A stretch of 62,997 nucleotides of DNA from Deltaproteobacteria bacterium (GCA_009692615.1 SHYW01000012.1:1-62997), one strand, 5' to 3'; shown: positions 1 to 8,911, numbered from the stretch's first letter. Program-made: numbers and translations. The notes: a model not told the origin generated them from the sequence alone.

Positions 1-451
1 CAAATCGAGGCAAAACTAAGGACCCTATTAACCGCGAGAGCAAAATGTAATCTGATATAACTTCGCAAAAACTGTAACTCATTACGAAAAAAACGATCTA
101 TCCTCCGCTGCCCTGCTTCCAGGGCAGTTGTTCAGAGGTTCCTTAAGAAGAAGGAAACAACTGAACCGCGAGGACGGGCAGATCAGCGCGCAGCGGCAGA
201 GTTATTCATTTGCGCGTCGCCAAATATAGTTCTGGCGCCCGCGCTGTCTGTGTCATATAGAAAAGCAAAGCGGGGATCGTAGGAACGAACTCCTTGCCGC
301 GTTATGGGGTAAAAGAAGATGGTCAACGTTGCTCGTCGCCATCGTTCTCTGCTAGAAATTCTAGATCTTGGCATTGAAGCGGATCGCGACGTTGGCGACT
401 TCCACAATTGCCAGACCGAATTTCCGTTAGTTCCGACTGGAAGGACAATTT
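1..451. other. Non-coding left edge
   Basis: No gene is supportable in these 451 bases. The visible structures are a terminator-like hairpin at 108-132 and the ribosome binding site of the next gene (GGAAGG at about 440-445). A 48-codon open frame at 319-465 overlaps the next start and has neither a family resemblance nor a binding site, so I do not call it. Confidence 0.5.
108..132 (+). terminator. Terminator-like stem-loop
   Basis: Perfect 8-bp stem CTGCCCTG/CAGGGCAG with a CTTC tetraloop, followed by TTGTT. It would end a plus-strand transcript entering from left of the window. The T tract is short, so this is a moderate call. Confidence 0.35.
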
Positions 452-2077
452 ATGGATACGCACTGTGATTGGATAGCAGTTGGCTCGGGAGCAGCAGGCT
501 TGGCCAGTGCGTTGTGGGCGGCGCACCGCGGTCTAAAGGCGATCGTCATAGAGAAAGCCCCGGTTGTGGGCGGCGCCACGGCGTATTCTTATGGCGGGCT
601 TTGGGCACCCAACAACATGTTTCAGCGCGCCGCCGGCATCGACGATTCTGACGAACAAGGGCTCGAATACCTGCGCTTTCTTTCGGGGGGATTTGCTGAA
701 GAAGAAAAAATGCGCATGTACGTAAAAGAGGCGGCCGCAACGATTGCGGCATTCGCCCAACTGGGTGTTCCCTTTCGAATGATTGAGGGCCTTCCCGACC
801 ATTACTTTCCCGGCGCGCCGGGCTCCCTCGGCCTCGGTCGAACACTCGAAGTCGTGCCGCTGCCAAAGAAAGCCCTGCCTGATTCCGCGCCCGCTCTTTT
901 GGAAAGCCCGTACATGCCGGGAGGCGTTTCCTGGTCCGATTCGATCAAATGGGGTGGGCTCGGGAATCGTTATTCTTGGGCTCCAGAAAACCTCGAGCAT
1001 GCGGCGTCTATCTATGCCGCGGGTCAAGGATTGGTGGCCTGGTTGCTCCTCAAGTGTATAGAAAAAGGCGTGATCCTTTTGACGGAGTCGCCGGCGACAA
1101 GGCTGCTGCTGGAGGACGGCCGAATCGCTGGTCTTGAAGTGAGCGAGGGAAATGGCACGCAACAGATAAGAGGTGACTGTGGAATCTTTCTCGGCACGGG
1201 CGGCTATGAATGCAACCCTGAGTTCGTTCGCGCTTACCAATCGTTTCCCAATTCCGCGCCGCACCATCCGCCGACCCAGACCGGTGATGGACTCCTCATG
1301 GCAGGGGAACTTGGTGCTTTTATCCGGAATATTCCGGTAAGTTTGAGTTCCATGGTGGGTTACTGGATACCGCGCCCAGGAGATGAGCCTGAGTTTCACT
1401 CCGCCGGCATACAAGAGCTAGCCTATCCTCATTCCATCGTGGTCAATGCTGAAGGGAAGCGATTCGGCAACGAGGCCTTCTTCCAAGAGTTTGTCGTAAA
1501 GCTCAGAGAATTCGATGTGGTGAAAAAACATCGATACGCGAACATTCCATTCTTTTTGCTGTTTGATTCTCAATTCACAGAGCGCTATCCGTTTGCCAAT
1601 ATTCCGCCTGGACAACCGCTGCCAGCTTGGATCAAACGCGCTGAGTCGCTTGCCGATCTCGCACAACAATTGGCCATTGACCCGAAGCAGCTCGATCAAA
1701 CGGTGGCAAAATTCAATGACAATGCCAGCGCCGGATTAGATCCGGAATTTGGTCGCGGCCAATCTTTATGGATTCGGAAAGTCGGCGACACTAAACATCC
1801 GATCAATCCCAACTTGGGGCCATTGTCCAAGGCGCCATTTTATGGCGTGGAACTAACGCCTACGGAGTCGTCGTCCGCAGGGCTTTATACGGACGTTCAC
1901 GGACGGGTGATGCATTTGCGCGGACACGCCATTCCCAACCTATACGCCGGCGGCACCGTAAGAGTACGGACGGAGTACGGCGCCGGTTACCAAGCCGGTC
2001 TAACGCTGCTCGGTGGGATGACCTTTGGCAGGATGGCGGTCGAGCACGCGCTGCTTGGGGATAAGAAGCAGGGGTGA
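452..2077 (+). CDS. FAD-dependent dehydrogenase, FAD_binding_2 family (KstD / fumarate reductase flavoprotein-like)
   Basis: Flavoprotein of the superfamily that contains 3-ketosteroid delta-1-dehydrogenase, fumarate reductase and urocanate reductase. The Rossmann motif GSGAAGLASA is at residues 11-20, a flavin-contact loop GGATAYSYGGLW at 40-51, and the C-terminal FAD segment EYGAGYQAGLTLLGG begins at 508. The 541 residues fit this family. There is no signal peptide, so it is probably cytoplasmic. A GGAAGG ribosome binding site precedes the ATG. The following substrate-binding protein starts directly at the stop codon, which implies co-transcription and a common substrate. The substrate cannot be read from sequence; a steroid-like or enoyl-type dehydrogenation is a reasonable guess, not more. 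Confidence 0.85.
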   Translation: MDTHCDWIAVGSGAAGLASALWAAHRGLKAIVIEKAPVVGGATAYSYGGLWAPNNMFQRAAGIDDSDEQGLEYLRFLSGGFAEEEKMRMYVKEAAATIAAFAQLGVPFRMIEGLPDHYFPGAPGSLGLGRTLEVVPLPKKALPDSAPALLESPYMPGGVSWSDSIKWGGLGNRYSWAPENLEHAASIYAAGQGLVAWLLLKCIEKGVILLTESPATRLLLEDGRIAGLEVSEGNGTQQIRGDCGIFLGTGGYECNPEFVRAYQSFPNSAPHHPPTQTGDGLLMAGELGAFIRNIPVSLSSMVGYWIPRPGDEPEFHSAGIQELAYPHSIVVNAEGKRFGNEAFFQEFVVKLREFDVVKKHRYANIPFFLLFDSQFTERYPFANIPPGQPLPAWIKRAESLADLAQQLAIDPKQLDQTVAKFNDNASAGLDPEFGRGQSLWIRKVGDTKHPINPNLGPLSKAPFYGVELTPTESSSAGLYTDVHGRVMHLRGHAIPNLYAGGTVRVRTEYGAGYQAGLTLLGGMTFGRMAVEHALLGDKKQG

Positions 2078-2080
2078 GTG

Positions 2081-3061
2081 ATGCAACAGAAAAAATACCG
2101 GATGCTTTGCGCGTTTGTGGCGTTTGGACTGGCGATTTTGCGCGTGGCAGATTGTGCCGTGGCAGCAGAGAAGCCAGCTAAGCTCAGGGCTGCTTATGTA
2201 TCTCCGATCGGGGCCATGGCACCGCTGTGGATGGCCGCAGCCTCTTCCGGCTTCCAGATTGAGGGACTCGATGTCGAACTCGTATACGTTCAATCGAGCG
2301 CCGCCATTGCCGCCCTGATTGCCGGCGAGGTCGATGCTGTACAGATATCCGCTCCCGCCATCGTTCCGGTGGTGCTGGCGGGCGGGAATATCACGATGAT
2401 CGCCGGACTTCTAAATAAGATGATCTTTTCCTTCCACGCCCAGAAGGAGTTCAAGTCGGCGGAGCAGCTGCGGGGAAAGATAGTCGGCGCAGATCGCATC
2501 GGATCGCCGAATGATTACGGAGTCAGAACCGCTCTAACCAAGCTCGGTCTAAAACCGGAAAGCGACGTGCAACTCTTGCGGCTCGGCGGATCGGCAATTC
2601 AGTGGACCGCGTTGCAATCCAAGCAGATCGCGGCATCGGCGTTAACTCCGCCTGTAAGTTTCAACGCGGATGCCCAAGGATTTACCAGGCTCGCTGATAC
2701 TTACGATTTGCCTTACCAAAATATCGGTCTGGTGATTAGAAAAAATGAACTCGAAAAAAGAGCGGACATCTGGCTGCGATTGTTGCGCGCCGTACAACGG
2801 GGTATCGGTGCGTGGTATGACGATCCGCGGTTAGCGAAGAGTGTTCTTGTCAAATATACCAAAGACAACGACCCGGTGATGTTGGATAAGACTTACGAAT
2901 TTTTTACCAAACAGGCTGGCTTCAATAGGGATCTCACCTTTACGGATCGCGGCTTCGAGCAGATCCTCAGATTCTTTGGCAGCACGGTCCTGCCGGCGGC
3001 AAAGGACGCTTCGCCAAACCAGTTTTACGATACTAGAATTATCGACAAACTAAAGAAATGA
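2081..3061 (+). CDS. ABC-type substrate-binding protein, NMT1/SsuA-like
   Basis: Secreted type-II periplasmic binding protein of the NMT1/THI5-SsuA group (taurine, nitrate, thiamine-precursor binders). An N-terminal signal peptide ends near VADCAVAA. The family hallmarks follow: LRAAYVSPIGAMAPLWMAA at the mature N-terminus, ALIAGEVDAV around the ligand cleft, and SAEQLRGKIVGADRIGS. A GTG directly abuts the upstream TGA (2078) and an ATG follows at 2081; either can start it, and both sit behind AGGGG in the upstream gene. It is translationally coupled to the FAD dehydrogenase, so its ligand may be that enzyme's substrate or precursor. No permease or ATPase gene is adjacent. Confidence 0.85.
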   Translation: MQQKKYRMLCAFVAFGLAILRVADCAVAAEKPAKLRAAYVSPIGAMAPLWMAAASSGFQIEGLDVELVYVQSSAAIAALIAGEVDAVQISAPAIVPVVLAGGNITMIAGLLNKMIFSFHAQKEFKSAEQLRGKIVGADRIGSPNDYGVRTALTKLGLKPESDVQLLRLGGSAIQWTALQSKQIAASALTPPVSFNADAQGFTRLADTYDLPYQNIGLVIRKNELEKRADIWLRLLRAVQRGIGAWYDDPRLAKSVLVKYTKDNDPVMLDKTYEFFTKQAGFNRDLTFTDRGFEQILRFFGSTVLPAAKDASPNQFYDTRIIDKLKK

Positions 3062-3228
3062 TTACCTGCGAGTTTCGCTACGGTGAGATCGAGCGAATCT
3101 TGTCGCTTGGGAAACGAGCGCGGATGTGTGTCGCTTGCGAGAAGATAAATCAATGCGCGGGCCAGATTCCAATTGTCCGCACTAGAATCCGGACTCAGGT
3201 AGATTCTGTCCGGTGACTGACCTTCGGG

Positions 3229-4176
3229 CTATTTTTTCTGCCCACTGATGAAGTCCAGCACGGCGCGATTGAAGATCTCCGGCTGCTCCCAGTAGGTCGA
3301 GTGGCCGGACTCGGGTATCAGCGCCACGCGGCTGTTGGGAATTTCCGCCGCGATCATGTGCGAGATCGACGGCGGTGTCGACAGGTCGGCGGCGCCGGAA
3401 ATCACTAGCGTCGGCAGCTTCAAATCTTTTAACTTCGCTTGGGTGATTTCATTCTTTAGCGTCTGCCGATAGTCGCGGCCGATCAGCGCTTTGTGTTCGA
3501 GTTCGATCCACGCCTTCATGCCGGCGGGATTCGCCGCTCGATACGATGGACCGAGCTCGCGAAAATCGGCCGGCATTTTTTCCCAGCCCTCGGGGCGAAT
3601 GGCGGCGGCCACTTTGGCGATCTCGCCGTCGCGCACGCCGAAGGAATTACTCGAAATGCTCAGACTCAACAGCCGGTCTTGATAAGAGAACGCGAAGTCC
3701 GAGGCGACGCTGCCGCCAGCGGCTGACGCGACCACGTGAAATCGTCCAAGGCCCAAGGCGTCGGCGAGGTGGCGCAGATCCTCGGAGCCGATGCCGGGAT
3801 TTTTCACGTCGAAGGGCGCGGAGTTATAGTAGCCTCGCCGCGAATAGGCGATGACGCGGTAGCCGGCCTTGGCGAACACCGGCTGCTGGTAGCTCCAGAT
3901 CAGCGCGCTGCCGGTCGCCGGATGCAGTAGCACGATCGGCACGCCGGTTCCGCCGGTGTCCCAATACCAAAGTTTGGTGTCGGGAATTTGTGCTTGGCCG
4001 TCCTTGGCTGGTACCTGCGTGGGAATTGGAATTGGTTTCATCGTATTACCTATGGTTTGGCTGTCTGCTTTTTCGATTGGGCCGATGCCGAACGCTGCCA
4101 ATCCTGCAGCGAGCGCAATATTTCGCAAGAACGCGCCCGCTTGCTGGGCGCACTTGAGAGTATCGCTATTGCCCAT
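3229..4176 (-). CDS. Secreted alpha/beta-hydrolase fold protein lacking the nucleophile Ser
   Basis: Alpha/beta-hydrolase fold of 315 residues with an N-terminal hydrophobic segment (about 17-33) that suggests export or a membrane anchor. The oxyanion stretch VLLHPATGSALIW (82-94) is typical. Asp264 (SGAADLS) and His292 (ESGHSTYW) fit the catalytic acid and base. The nucleophile elbow, however, reads VVASAAGGSVA (148-158): aligned to the usual GHSMGG, the serine position is Ala152 and the only nearby Ser (151) sits at the preceding position. It may be a non-hydrolytic member, or may use Ser151 or Ser156 in a shifted geometry. The gene stands alone on the minus strand, about 40 bases downstream of a secreted hypothetical. 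Confidence 0.75.
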   Translation of the reverse strand: MGNSDTLKCAQQAGAFLRNIALAAGLAAFGIGPIEKADSQTIGNTMKPIPIPTQVPAKDGQAQIPDTKLWYWDTGGTGVPIVLLHPATGSALIWSYQQPVFAKAGYRVIAYSRRGYYNSAPFDVKNPGIGSEDLRHLADALGLGRFHVVASAAGGSVASDFAFSYQDRLLSLSISSNSFGVRDGEIAKVAAAIRPEGWEKMPADFRELGPSYRAANPAGMKAWIELEHKALIGRDYRQTLKNEITQAKLKDLKLPTLVISGAADLSTPPSISHMIAAEIPNSRVALIPESGHSTYWEQPEIFNRAVLDFISGQKK

Positions 4177-4214
4177 CGTTGCTCATTTTTCCTCAGTTTC
4201 GATCCGAGGATCGT

Positions 4215-4718
4215 TTATTCCCCGACCAGCGTGATGTTGACCAACCATTGGTGCGCGTCGGTGATCTTGCCATGATCGGCGGTGCGAGCGATGGCGACTG
4301 CGGTGGCAGGTCCGTCGTCGAAGGTCGCTTTACCTTGGGTCGCGGCGTGCACTTGCCACTGCTGGGTGTCGACTGTGCAGGTGAAGACGGTGGAGCCTTC
4401 CGCCATGGCCCCCGTTTGACGCTGGGTCACCGTCACGCGCAGATACGTCCTCTCGCGCTGGTTGCATCTAATCGGCCCCGTCGCGATGATGTGGCGGCCG
4501 TGGTCGGCCACGATGGCGACGCCGTCAATGGTGTTCATTGAAACCTTTGCGAACGCTAGCGGCGCGAGGAATAGGCCCGCGAGCATCAGGACAATGGCCG
4601 ATGATACGAGGCGGCGCCGATGGTTTTTGACTTGGTGAACAAGCAGGGTCAACGCTCTTAGATATCGATGGCGAAGCCGAGCGCCGCTGTGAGTTGTCGG
4701 TATCGATTTGTCGTTCAC
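4215..4718 (-). CDS. Secreted hypothetical protein
   Basis: 167 residues, no family recognised. A basic N-terminus is followed by a hydrophobic segment at about 38-56 ending in FAKVS, consistent with an uncleaved anchor or late signal peptide. The remainder is rich in Thr/Val with alternating hydrophobic residues and two cysteines (RCNQRE, TCTVD) that could form a disulfide, which suggests a small beta-rich extracytoplasmic domain. It lies 38 bases upstream of the hydrolase-like gene on the same strand, so the two may be co-transcribed. The start could be one of several codons before the hydrophobic segment. Confidence 0.55.
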   Translation of the reverse strand: MNDKSIPTTHSGARLRHRYLRALTLLVHQVKNHRRRLVSSAIVLMLAGLFLAPLAFAKVSMNTIDGVAIVADHGRHIIATGPIRCNQRERTYLRVTVTQRQTGAMAEGSTVFTCTVDTQQWQVHAATQGKATFDDGPATAVAIARTADHGKITDAHQWLVNITLVGE

Positions 4719-4791
4719 AACTTTGTCCTCCTAAAAGTTGTCGCCATACGTTTCAATTAAAAAACCTCGGCTTGAAGTCGATTCTTCCATT

Positions 4792-4922
4792 CGTCATTCC
4801 CGCTCTTATCGTCACCCCGGTGAAAACCGGGGTCCATCCGCATCCCCTTAACCTGGATACCGTTTTCCAACGGTATGACGGACGCTGTCCGTCACCTGGA
4901 TGCCGGCCTTCGCCGGCATGAC
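4792..4922. repeat. REP-like palindrome cluster
   Basis: Three imperfect palindromes in series: CCCCGGTGAAAACCGGGG, a CCGTTTTCCAACGG-type unit, and GATGCCGGCCTTCGCCGGCATGAC. The last belongs to the widespread class built on GTCATTCCGGC...GCCGGAATCCAGG; a second cluster of the same class is at 30451-30528. These are likely non-autonomous REP/BIME-type sequences. Confidence 0.6.
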
Positions 4923-5039
4923 AAATCTTTTTCTCGCCGCAAGACGAGGCCTTTCAGCCGTCTCCCAATTGGGCCATTCACGTGGTAGGGCTTATATCGA
5001 AAACCTCTGGAAATAGTCAAGCTGGGGAGTTGCGGCGAG

Positions 5040-5160
5040 CGGGGTTCAGTTCCGCCAATACTTGTAGGGGCGGACCGATGTGTCCGCCCGTTCGGAGGGC
5101 CGACACGCAGGTCGGCACCTACATGAGATGCAACGTTAAAATCAAGCCGCACCACTACTG
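5040..5160. repeat. MITE-like palindromic element, degenerate copy
   Basis: This shares with 31833-31956 the core TGTCCGCCCGTTCGGAGGGC plus CGACACGCAGGTCGG, the flanking words GGTTCAGTT(T/C)CGCC on the left and TGAGATGC(A/G)A(C/T)GTTAAAA on the right. Here the terminal inverted repeats have decayed. No open reading frame lies inside, so it would be mobilised in trans, if at all. Confidence 0.55.
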
Positions 5161-5188
5161 GTCGCGGTGAGCGGAGTCGATTTCGCGG

Positions 5189-6205
5189 TCACCGTTTCTT
5201 ATACAGCCCATCGATAAACCCGTTGTCGTCGAATTCTTTTATCAAGCTCATGTCGGCGAAATCTTCGGGTTTCGCTGAGCGCACTTTCGGATCTTTCTCG
5301 CTGAGTTCGGCGAGGGCTTCTTTGATGGCGTCGAGAGACGGATAGGGCTTCTGCGGCACCAGGCGCGAAAAAAACTGGTAGCTGTCTTCCAAGGCGTCGT
5401 TGTCGTCGGTCTTGACGTATTTGCCGATCACCTTTTTGCTGAACTCTTTGTTGGTCTTGTACAGATGGATACCTTCGAGCAGGGCGCGAGTAAGTTTGCG
5501 CACGGTCTCGCGCTTGTCTTTAATGAACGAAATCCGCGCGGCCACCGGCGTGGTCGGATAGGCTCCGCCGAAATCTTCCGGTTCGGCGATGATGTTCAAT
5601 TTAAATTTGCGCGCGAGGTTGGTCACCGGCGGCTGGGCGACCATGCCGTGCACCTGTTTGGTTTGAATCGCCGCGAGTCGTGCCGGTTGGCCGCCGGGAA
5701 TCTGCAGCACGGCAACATCGATATCGGGACGCAATCCCCACTTGATTAAAATTTTGCGCGTCGCGTAATCCGAGTTGGAACCGAAGCGGCTGACGGTAAG
5801 TTTTTTGCCGCGCAAGTCTTCCGGCTTTTTGATTTCCGGCGACACCACCATGCTGTAGGCAAGAACATTTAATAGGCCTGCAATCAGCGTGATATCGGCG
5901 CCGCGCAGCTTGGCGACCACCGGCGCATTGCCGCCGACCTGTGAGATCGGCATATCGCCGGACATCATCGCTTGAGTCGCGCGCGAGCCGCCGTCGAGGT
6001 AGATCATGATCACGTCCAGGCCGTTTTTCTCGAACAGCCCGGCTTCTTTGGTGATCCAAAACGGCGCCTGCGAGCCGGCGATGGCGCTCCAGCCGATGGT
6101 GAGTTTTTCGAGCGGGGCGGATGCGGCACTGCTTTCGCGAGGCCGCACGCTGTCTAAAAGCGAGAACATTAAGAACGCTGAAACTATAATTCTTGAAATC
6201 CGCAT
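5189..6205 (-). CDS. ABC-type substrate-binding protein, NMT1/SsuA-like
   Basis: Secreted binding protein of about 338 residues when started at the ATG at 6205. The frame stays open upstream to 6358, but that extension would overlap the neighbouring toxin gene and bury the signal peptide (MRISRIIVSAFLMFSLLDSV). A GGAG lies upstream of the chosen start, somewhat far at 13 bases. Mature-region hallmarks are LTIGWSAIAGSQAPFWITKE, GGSRATQAMMSGDMPISQVG and PEDLRGKKLTVSRFGS. The PQKPYP and AKPEDFADMSLIKEFDDNGF tail is shared with several plus-strand paralogues in this window. It sits downstream of the PIN/Phd pair on the same strand, with no obvious functional link. Confidence 0.85.
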   Translation of the reverse strand: MRISRIIVSAFLMFSLLDSVRPRESSAASAPLEKLTIGWSAIAGSQAPFWITKEAGLFEKNGLDVIMIYLDGGSRATQAMMSGDMPISQVGGNAPVVAKLRGADITLIAGLLNVLAYSMVVSPEIKKPEDLRGKKLTVSRFGSNSDYATRKILIKWGLRPDIDVAVLQIPGGQPARLAAIQTKQVHGMVAQPPVTNLARKFKLNIIAEPEDFGGAYPTTPVAARISFIKDKRETVRKLTRALLEGIHLYKTNKEFSKKVIGKYVKTDDNDALEDSYQFFSRLVPQKPYPSLDAIKEALAELSEKDPKVRSAKPEDFADMSLIKEFDDNGFIDGLYKKR

Positions 6206-6281
6206 GACGTGCAATTGTCTCCGTTCGAACGATGGGTATCTCTGCGCTCCACCGATCCTACAATCAATACTAAGAATCTCG

Positions 6282-6674
6282 TTACGCTCTATCGAACACC
6301 TGGGCGGGATAAGATCGAAACACGTCATCGACGGTAACGATGATAAGATTTTTTTCAATTGCCTGGCAGACCAACATTCGATCGAAAGGATCGCGGTGAA
6401 TCGACGGTAGCGTCGCGAGTTGCTGAACGCTCGCCTCGTCGAGTTCCAAATTCGTAAACTGGTGTCGGTCGCGTTGTTCGGGAAAATATTTTTCTGGCGG
6501 TTCCGGCAGCGGCAACCTACCGAGTTGGTGCTTAATGATGGTTTCCCAGAGCGATACTACGCTCAAAAACACGTCGTTATTCGGCTGGCGTATCGCGTCG
6601 CGCCACTTGGCCGGTAATCGCGAATCCCCAGCGATGAACCACAGGAACACATGAGTATCGAGTAGGAACTTCAT
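6282..6674 (-). CDS. vapC: PIN-domain toxin (VapC-type ribonuclease)
   Basis: 130-residue PIN domain, COG3744-like. The acidic residues expected to hold the metal are visible: Asp6 (LLDTH), Glu44 (SLWETIIK), Asp95/Asp98 (RDPFDRM) and Asp116/Asp117 (TVDD). Length is standard for this toxin class. Its ATG overlaps the antitoxin stop by 4 bases (ATGA), so it is translationally coupled to the upstream antitoxin. In the family these act as RNases on tRNA or rRNA, neutralised by the partner. All key residues are present and the frame is intact, so the module should be functional. Confidence 0.85.
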   Translation of the reverse strand: MKFLLDTHVFLWFIAGDSRLPAKWRDAIRQPNNDVFLSVVSLWETIIKHQLGRLPLPEPPEKYFPEQRDRHQFTNLELDEASVQQLATLPSIHRDPFDRMLVCQAIEKNLIIVTVDDVFRSYPAQVFDRA

Positions 6675-6913
6675 TTCCCCTCGAATGCTCGCAGCAGTTC
6701 CTCCGGCAAGGGCGCATCAAAGTCGTCCGGGACTGTAAACTTTCCTTTACATAAGCCAAACGGACGCAGCTCGGTGGAAGGAGACAGGCTGACGGGTTTG
6801 ACCTCGGCGACGGGTTTACCGGCGCGGAGGATCACTATCGTCTCGCCTGCTTCGACACGCTTGAGGTACGCAGCCATATCGCTCTGGACATCTTCAATGT
6901 TAATGTGGGTCAT
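6671..6913 (-). CDS. Phd/YefM-type antitoxin
   Basis: 80 residues with the Phd/YefM signature: MTHINIEDVQSDMAAYLKRV is the N-terminal DNA-binding half, followed by EAGETIVILRAGKPVAEVKP. The C-terminal part after residue 50 is the probable toxin-wrapping tail, with VPDDFDAPLPEELLRAFEG resembling the tails of antitoxins that pair with PIN toxins. It precedes and overlaps the PIN gene by 4 bases. By family analogy it autorepresses the pair's promoter, which would lie just upstream of 6913. Confidence 0.85.
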   Translation of the reverse strand: MTHINIEDVQSDMAAYLKRVEAGETIVILRAGKPVAEVKPVSLSPSTELRPFGLCKGKFTVPDDFDAPLPEELLRAFEGK

Positions 6914-6998
6914 GATCGGATTATCGCTCAGAAATAGATCACAAACAAACCCAGCGATCAGAGATATTCATGGTCGTCGGATAGTTGCTGAAAAGCTC

Positions 6999-7793
6999 TC
7001 ACGCCGCGCTCTCCCACTTATCCACGTCAACTTCCCAACCTTTGGTTTGGGACAAATCCAACGCATTGCCTTCGAGATCGCGAAAACGAAATTCGGCGTA
7101 GGGGCGGGTCGACGGACGCGGGGCGATTTTTAGCACGCTGCTCAGTTCCGCCATGGTCGCTTGCATTGTATTAGTCAAAAAGCCGATGTGGTTGATGCCG
7201 TACTTGGCTTCGTGGCCTTCCACCGGGCTGTAGAACGGATGGATCGCTAGATGGGTCTTGCCGTCGGCGCAGAAGCGGTTGCCGAGTCCCTGCTGGCGGC
7301 GCTGGTAGCTCGACGGAATTTCGCGTAGGCCCAACACCTGGGTGTAGAACTGCAACATGGTTTCGGGATCGAGAGCGTTGTAGGCGATGTGGCGCACGCG
7401 CGGGAATTTCTTCTCTTTGCTAGCGGGCACGCCGAAACTTGGAGTGGAGACCGTCACCGGCCGGCATTCGGGATCGTGTAGGCGAATCTCGCCGTGCTGT
7501 AGGTCGTTCGCCTCTTGGATGATCATGCCGCGCGGATAGATTTTCAAAAAGCGGCCTTTCACTGCTTCGAGATCGTCGACTTGCACGCCGATATGATGCA
7601 GGCCGTTGTTCATGTGCAGTTCGCCCAGCTCGGGACGATTCTTGAAAAATGTCAGATTGTAAAAACCATCGGTGATGGTGATGTCGCCTTCGGGTGAGCG
7701 GCCGAGTTCTTCGGTGCCGAGAAAACGCTGGTAGAAATCGACCAACTTCGCCGGATCTTCAGCGAGATAAGCAACGTAGCGCAGTGTAGCCAT
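6999..7793 (-). CDS. VOC-superfamily protein with two glyoxalase/dioxygenase modules
   Basis: 264 residues made of two vicinal-oxygen-chelate modules: about 1-118 (RYVAYLAEDPAKLVDFYQRF and LHHIGVQVDD) and about 128-255 (VRHIAYNALDPETMLQFYTQ and INHIGFLTNT). The two-module length matches extradiol dioxygenase-like and 4-hydroxyphenylpyruvate-type proteins, but the ligand set is not clear enough to assign a reaction. It sits 56 bases downstream of an iron-type binding protein and an OCD protein on the same strand, so it probably belongs to their transcript. The C-terminal KGWEVDVDKWESAA tail is outside the fold. Confidence 0.75.
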   Translation of the reverse strand: MATLRYVAYLAEDPAKLVDFYQRFLGTEELGRSPEGDITITDGFYNLTFFKNRPELGELHMNNGLHHIGVQVDDLEAVKGRFLKIYPRGMIIQEANDLQHGEIRLHDPECRPVTVSTPSFGVPASKEKKFPRVRHIAYNALDPETMLQFYTQVLGLREIPSSYQRRQQGLGNRFCADGKTHLAIHPFYSPVEGHEAKYGINHIGFLTNTMQATMAELSSVLKIAPRPSTRPYAEFRFRDLEGNALDLSQTKGWEVDVDKWESAA

Positions 7794-7849
7794 GGTAGCC
7801 CTCCTTCAAGTACGGGTAATGTAAACTATCTGCCAGGAAAAATCTTGCG

Positions 7850-8896
7850 TCAGTGGGAGATGAAGGTTTCGCGGAACATTTTTATCAAATCGTTGGACCG
7901 CGGGCCCCATTTTTCCCGATTAGGCGTGAGCCAGCGAAAGTTGGCCGGTGGGTTGAGTAAATAGGTGACGTCTCTGTGCCCCATGCGTCGTCCCCGTTGG
8001 GCAAAGTAGCTCTGGTTTTCTTTGCCCATGAGAAAATCCATCAACAGCGCCGCGCCATGGGGCCGGGCGGCATTCTTGGCGATCCACGCCGCGTTGGGCG
8101 CCTCCGCGATGATTGGATTGAGAAAGACGTAGTTGGTCGGGGTGCTCGCCTGCCGCGCGCGATAGGCGATATGATCGTATTGCTCCAACACGATCTTGAA
8201 CTCGCCGGCGGCGAGCAACTGGCTGAGCAGGGTGTGGCCGCGGCGCACGGCGATGTCGCGACCGGCCAATTGTTTCGCAAAGCGCAGACCGCGCTCTTCG
8301 CCCATGGAGTCGAGCAAGCCGGCAAACCATTCGTAGCTCTCTTGGTCGATGGCCAGGTGGCCTTTCCATTTTGGGTCTAACAGGTCGTTCCAATCTTTGG
8401 GCAGCTCGTCGGGTTTCACCAACTTGGTGTTGTAGTGCAGGAGATAAGCGGTGTTGTAAAGCCCATTGAGCCAACCGTCCTTGTCGGCGAAACCTTCGTG
8501 CAATTGCTGGCGCAGCGGTGGGCGCGTCCGCGCCACGGCGCCGCTAGCGCGCAACTCGTCGAGATAGTTTGCCGACATCGTGATTAGATCGGCGTCGAGT
8601 TTGCCGGCCAGCGCTTCGGTGCGAATCTTGTTGGCCAAGCGCGCGTGGCCGAGGCGAAACTCTGCTATTTTTAGATAAGGATATTTCTGCTCGAACTGTC
8701 GCTTGAGGTCTTGCAGGTCGGCGACGTTGAAAGTCGTGTAGAAAACCACCCGGCCTTCTTTGCGCGCTTCCCGTTCAAGAATAGTTTGCCGTTCCGCCGC
8801 GGGGCGGCGATTTAACTGATCGAGGTTTTCCTCGACTGTGGCCCCGAAAGCGGCAATGGCGCGCAGCAAAATCAGTAACGGGACAAACCACTTCAC
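7850..8896 (-). CDS. Extracellular solute-binding protein family 1 (iron(III)/polyamine type)
   Basis: 348 residues with a signal peptide (MKWFVPLLILLRAIAAFG). The mature part shows the Fbp/PotD-like fold: EGRVVFYTTFNVADLQDLKR, an FEQKYPYLKI strand, DADLITMSANYLDEL and the PKDWNDLLDPKWKG signature that recurs in this family. The start codon is GTG, 15 bases after the OCD stop, so the two genes form an OCD-binding protein unit like those on the plus strand. This fold differs from the NMT1-type proteins that dominate the window. Ligand unknown. Confidence 0.8.
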   Translation of the reverse strand: MKWFVPLLILLRAIAAFGATVEENLDQLNRRPAAERQTILEREARKEGRVVFYTTFNVADLQDLKRQFEQKYPYLKIAEFRLGHARLANKIRTEALAGKLDADLITMSANYLDELRASGAVARTRPPLRQQLHEGFADKDGWLNGLYNTAYLLHYNTKLVKPDELPKDWNDLLDPKWKGHLAIDQESYEWFAGLLDSMGEERGLRFAKQLAGRDIAVRRGHTLLSQLLAAGEFKIVLEQYDHIAYRARQASTPTNYVFLNPIIAEAPNAAWIAKNAARPHGAALLMDFLMGKENQSYFAQRGRRMGHRDVTYLLNPPANFRWLTPNREKWGPRSNDLIKMFRETFISH

Positions 8897-8911
8897 GGCG
8901 GTTCTCTCAAA

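Larger units (their letters stand above)
4719..5188. other. Gene-free spacer rich in palindromic repeats
   Basis: 470 bases without a supportable gene. The spacer holds a cluster of short GC-rich palindromes at 4792-4922 and a degenerate copy of a MITE-like element at about 5040-5160. Both are described separately. Confidence 0.6.

Noticed and set aside
319-465. 48-codon open frame before the FAD dehydrogenase
   Set aside because: Overlaps the next start codon, lacks a binding site, and has no recognisable features.
533-1414. 293-codon antisense frame opposite the FAD dehydrogenase
   Set aside because: Shadow of a GC-rich gene with clear family identity; no motifs.
3058-3213. 52-codon open frame overlapping the end of the binding protein at 2081
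   Set aside because: ATGA overlap is tempting, but there is no family resemblance, no supporting context and the region resembles random frame.
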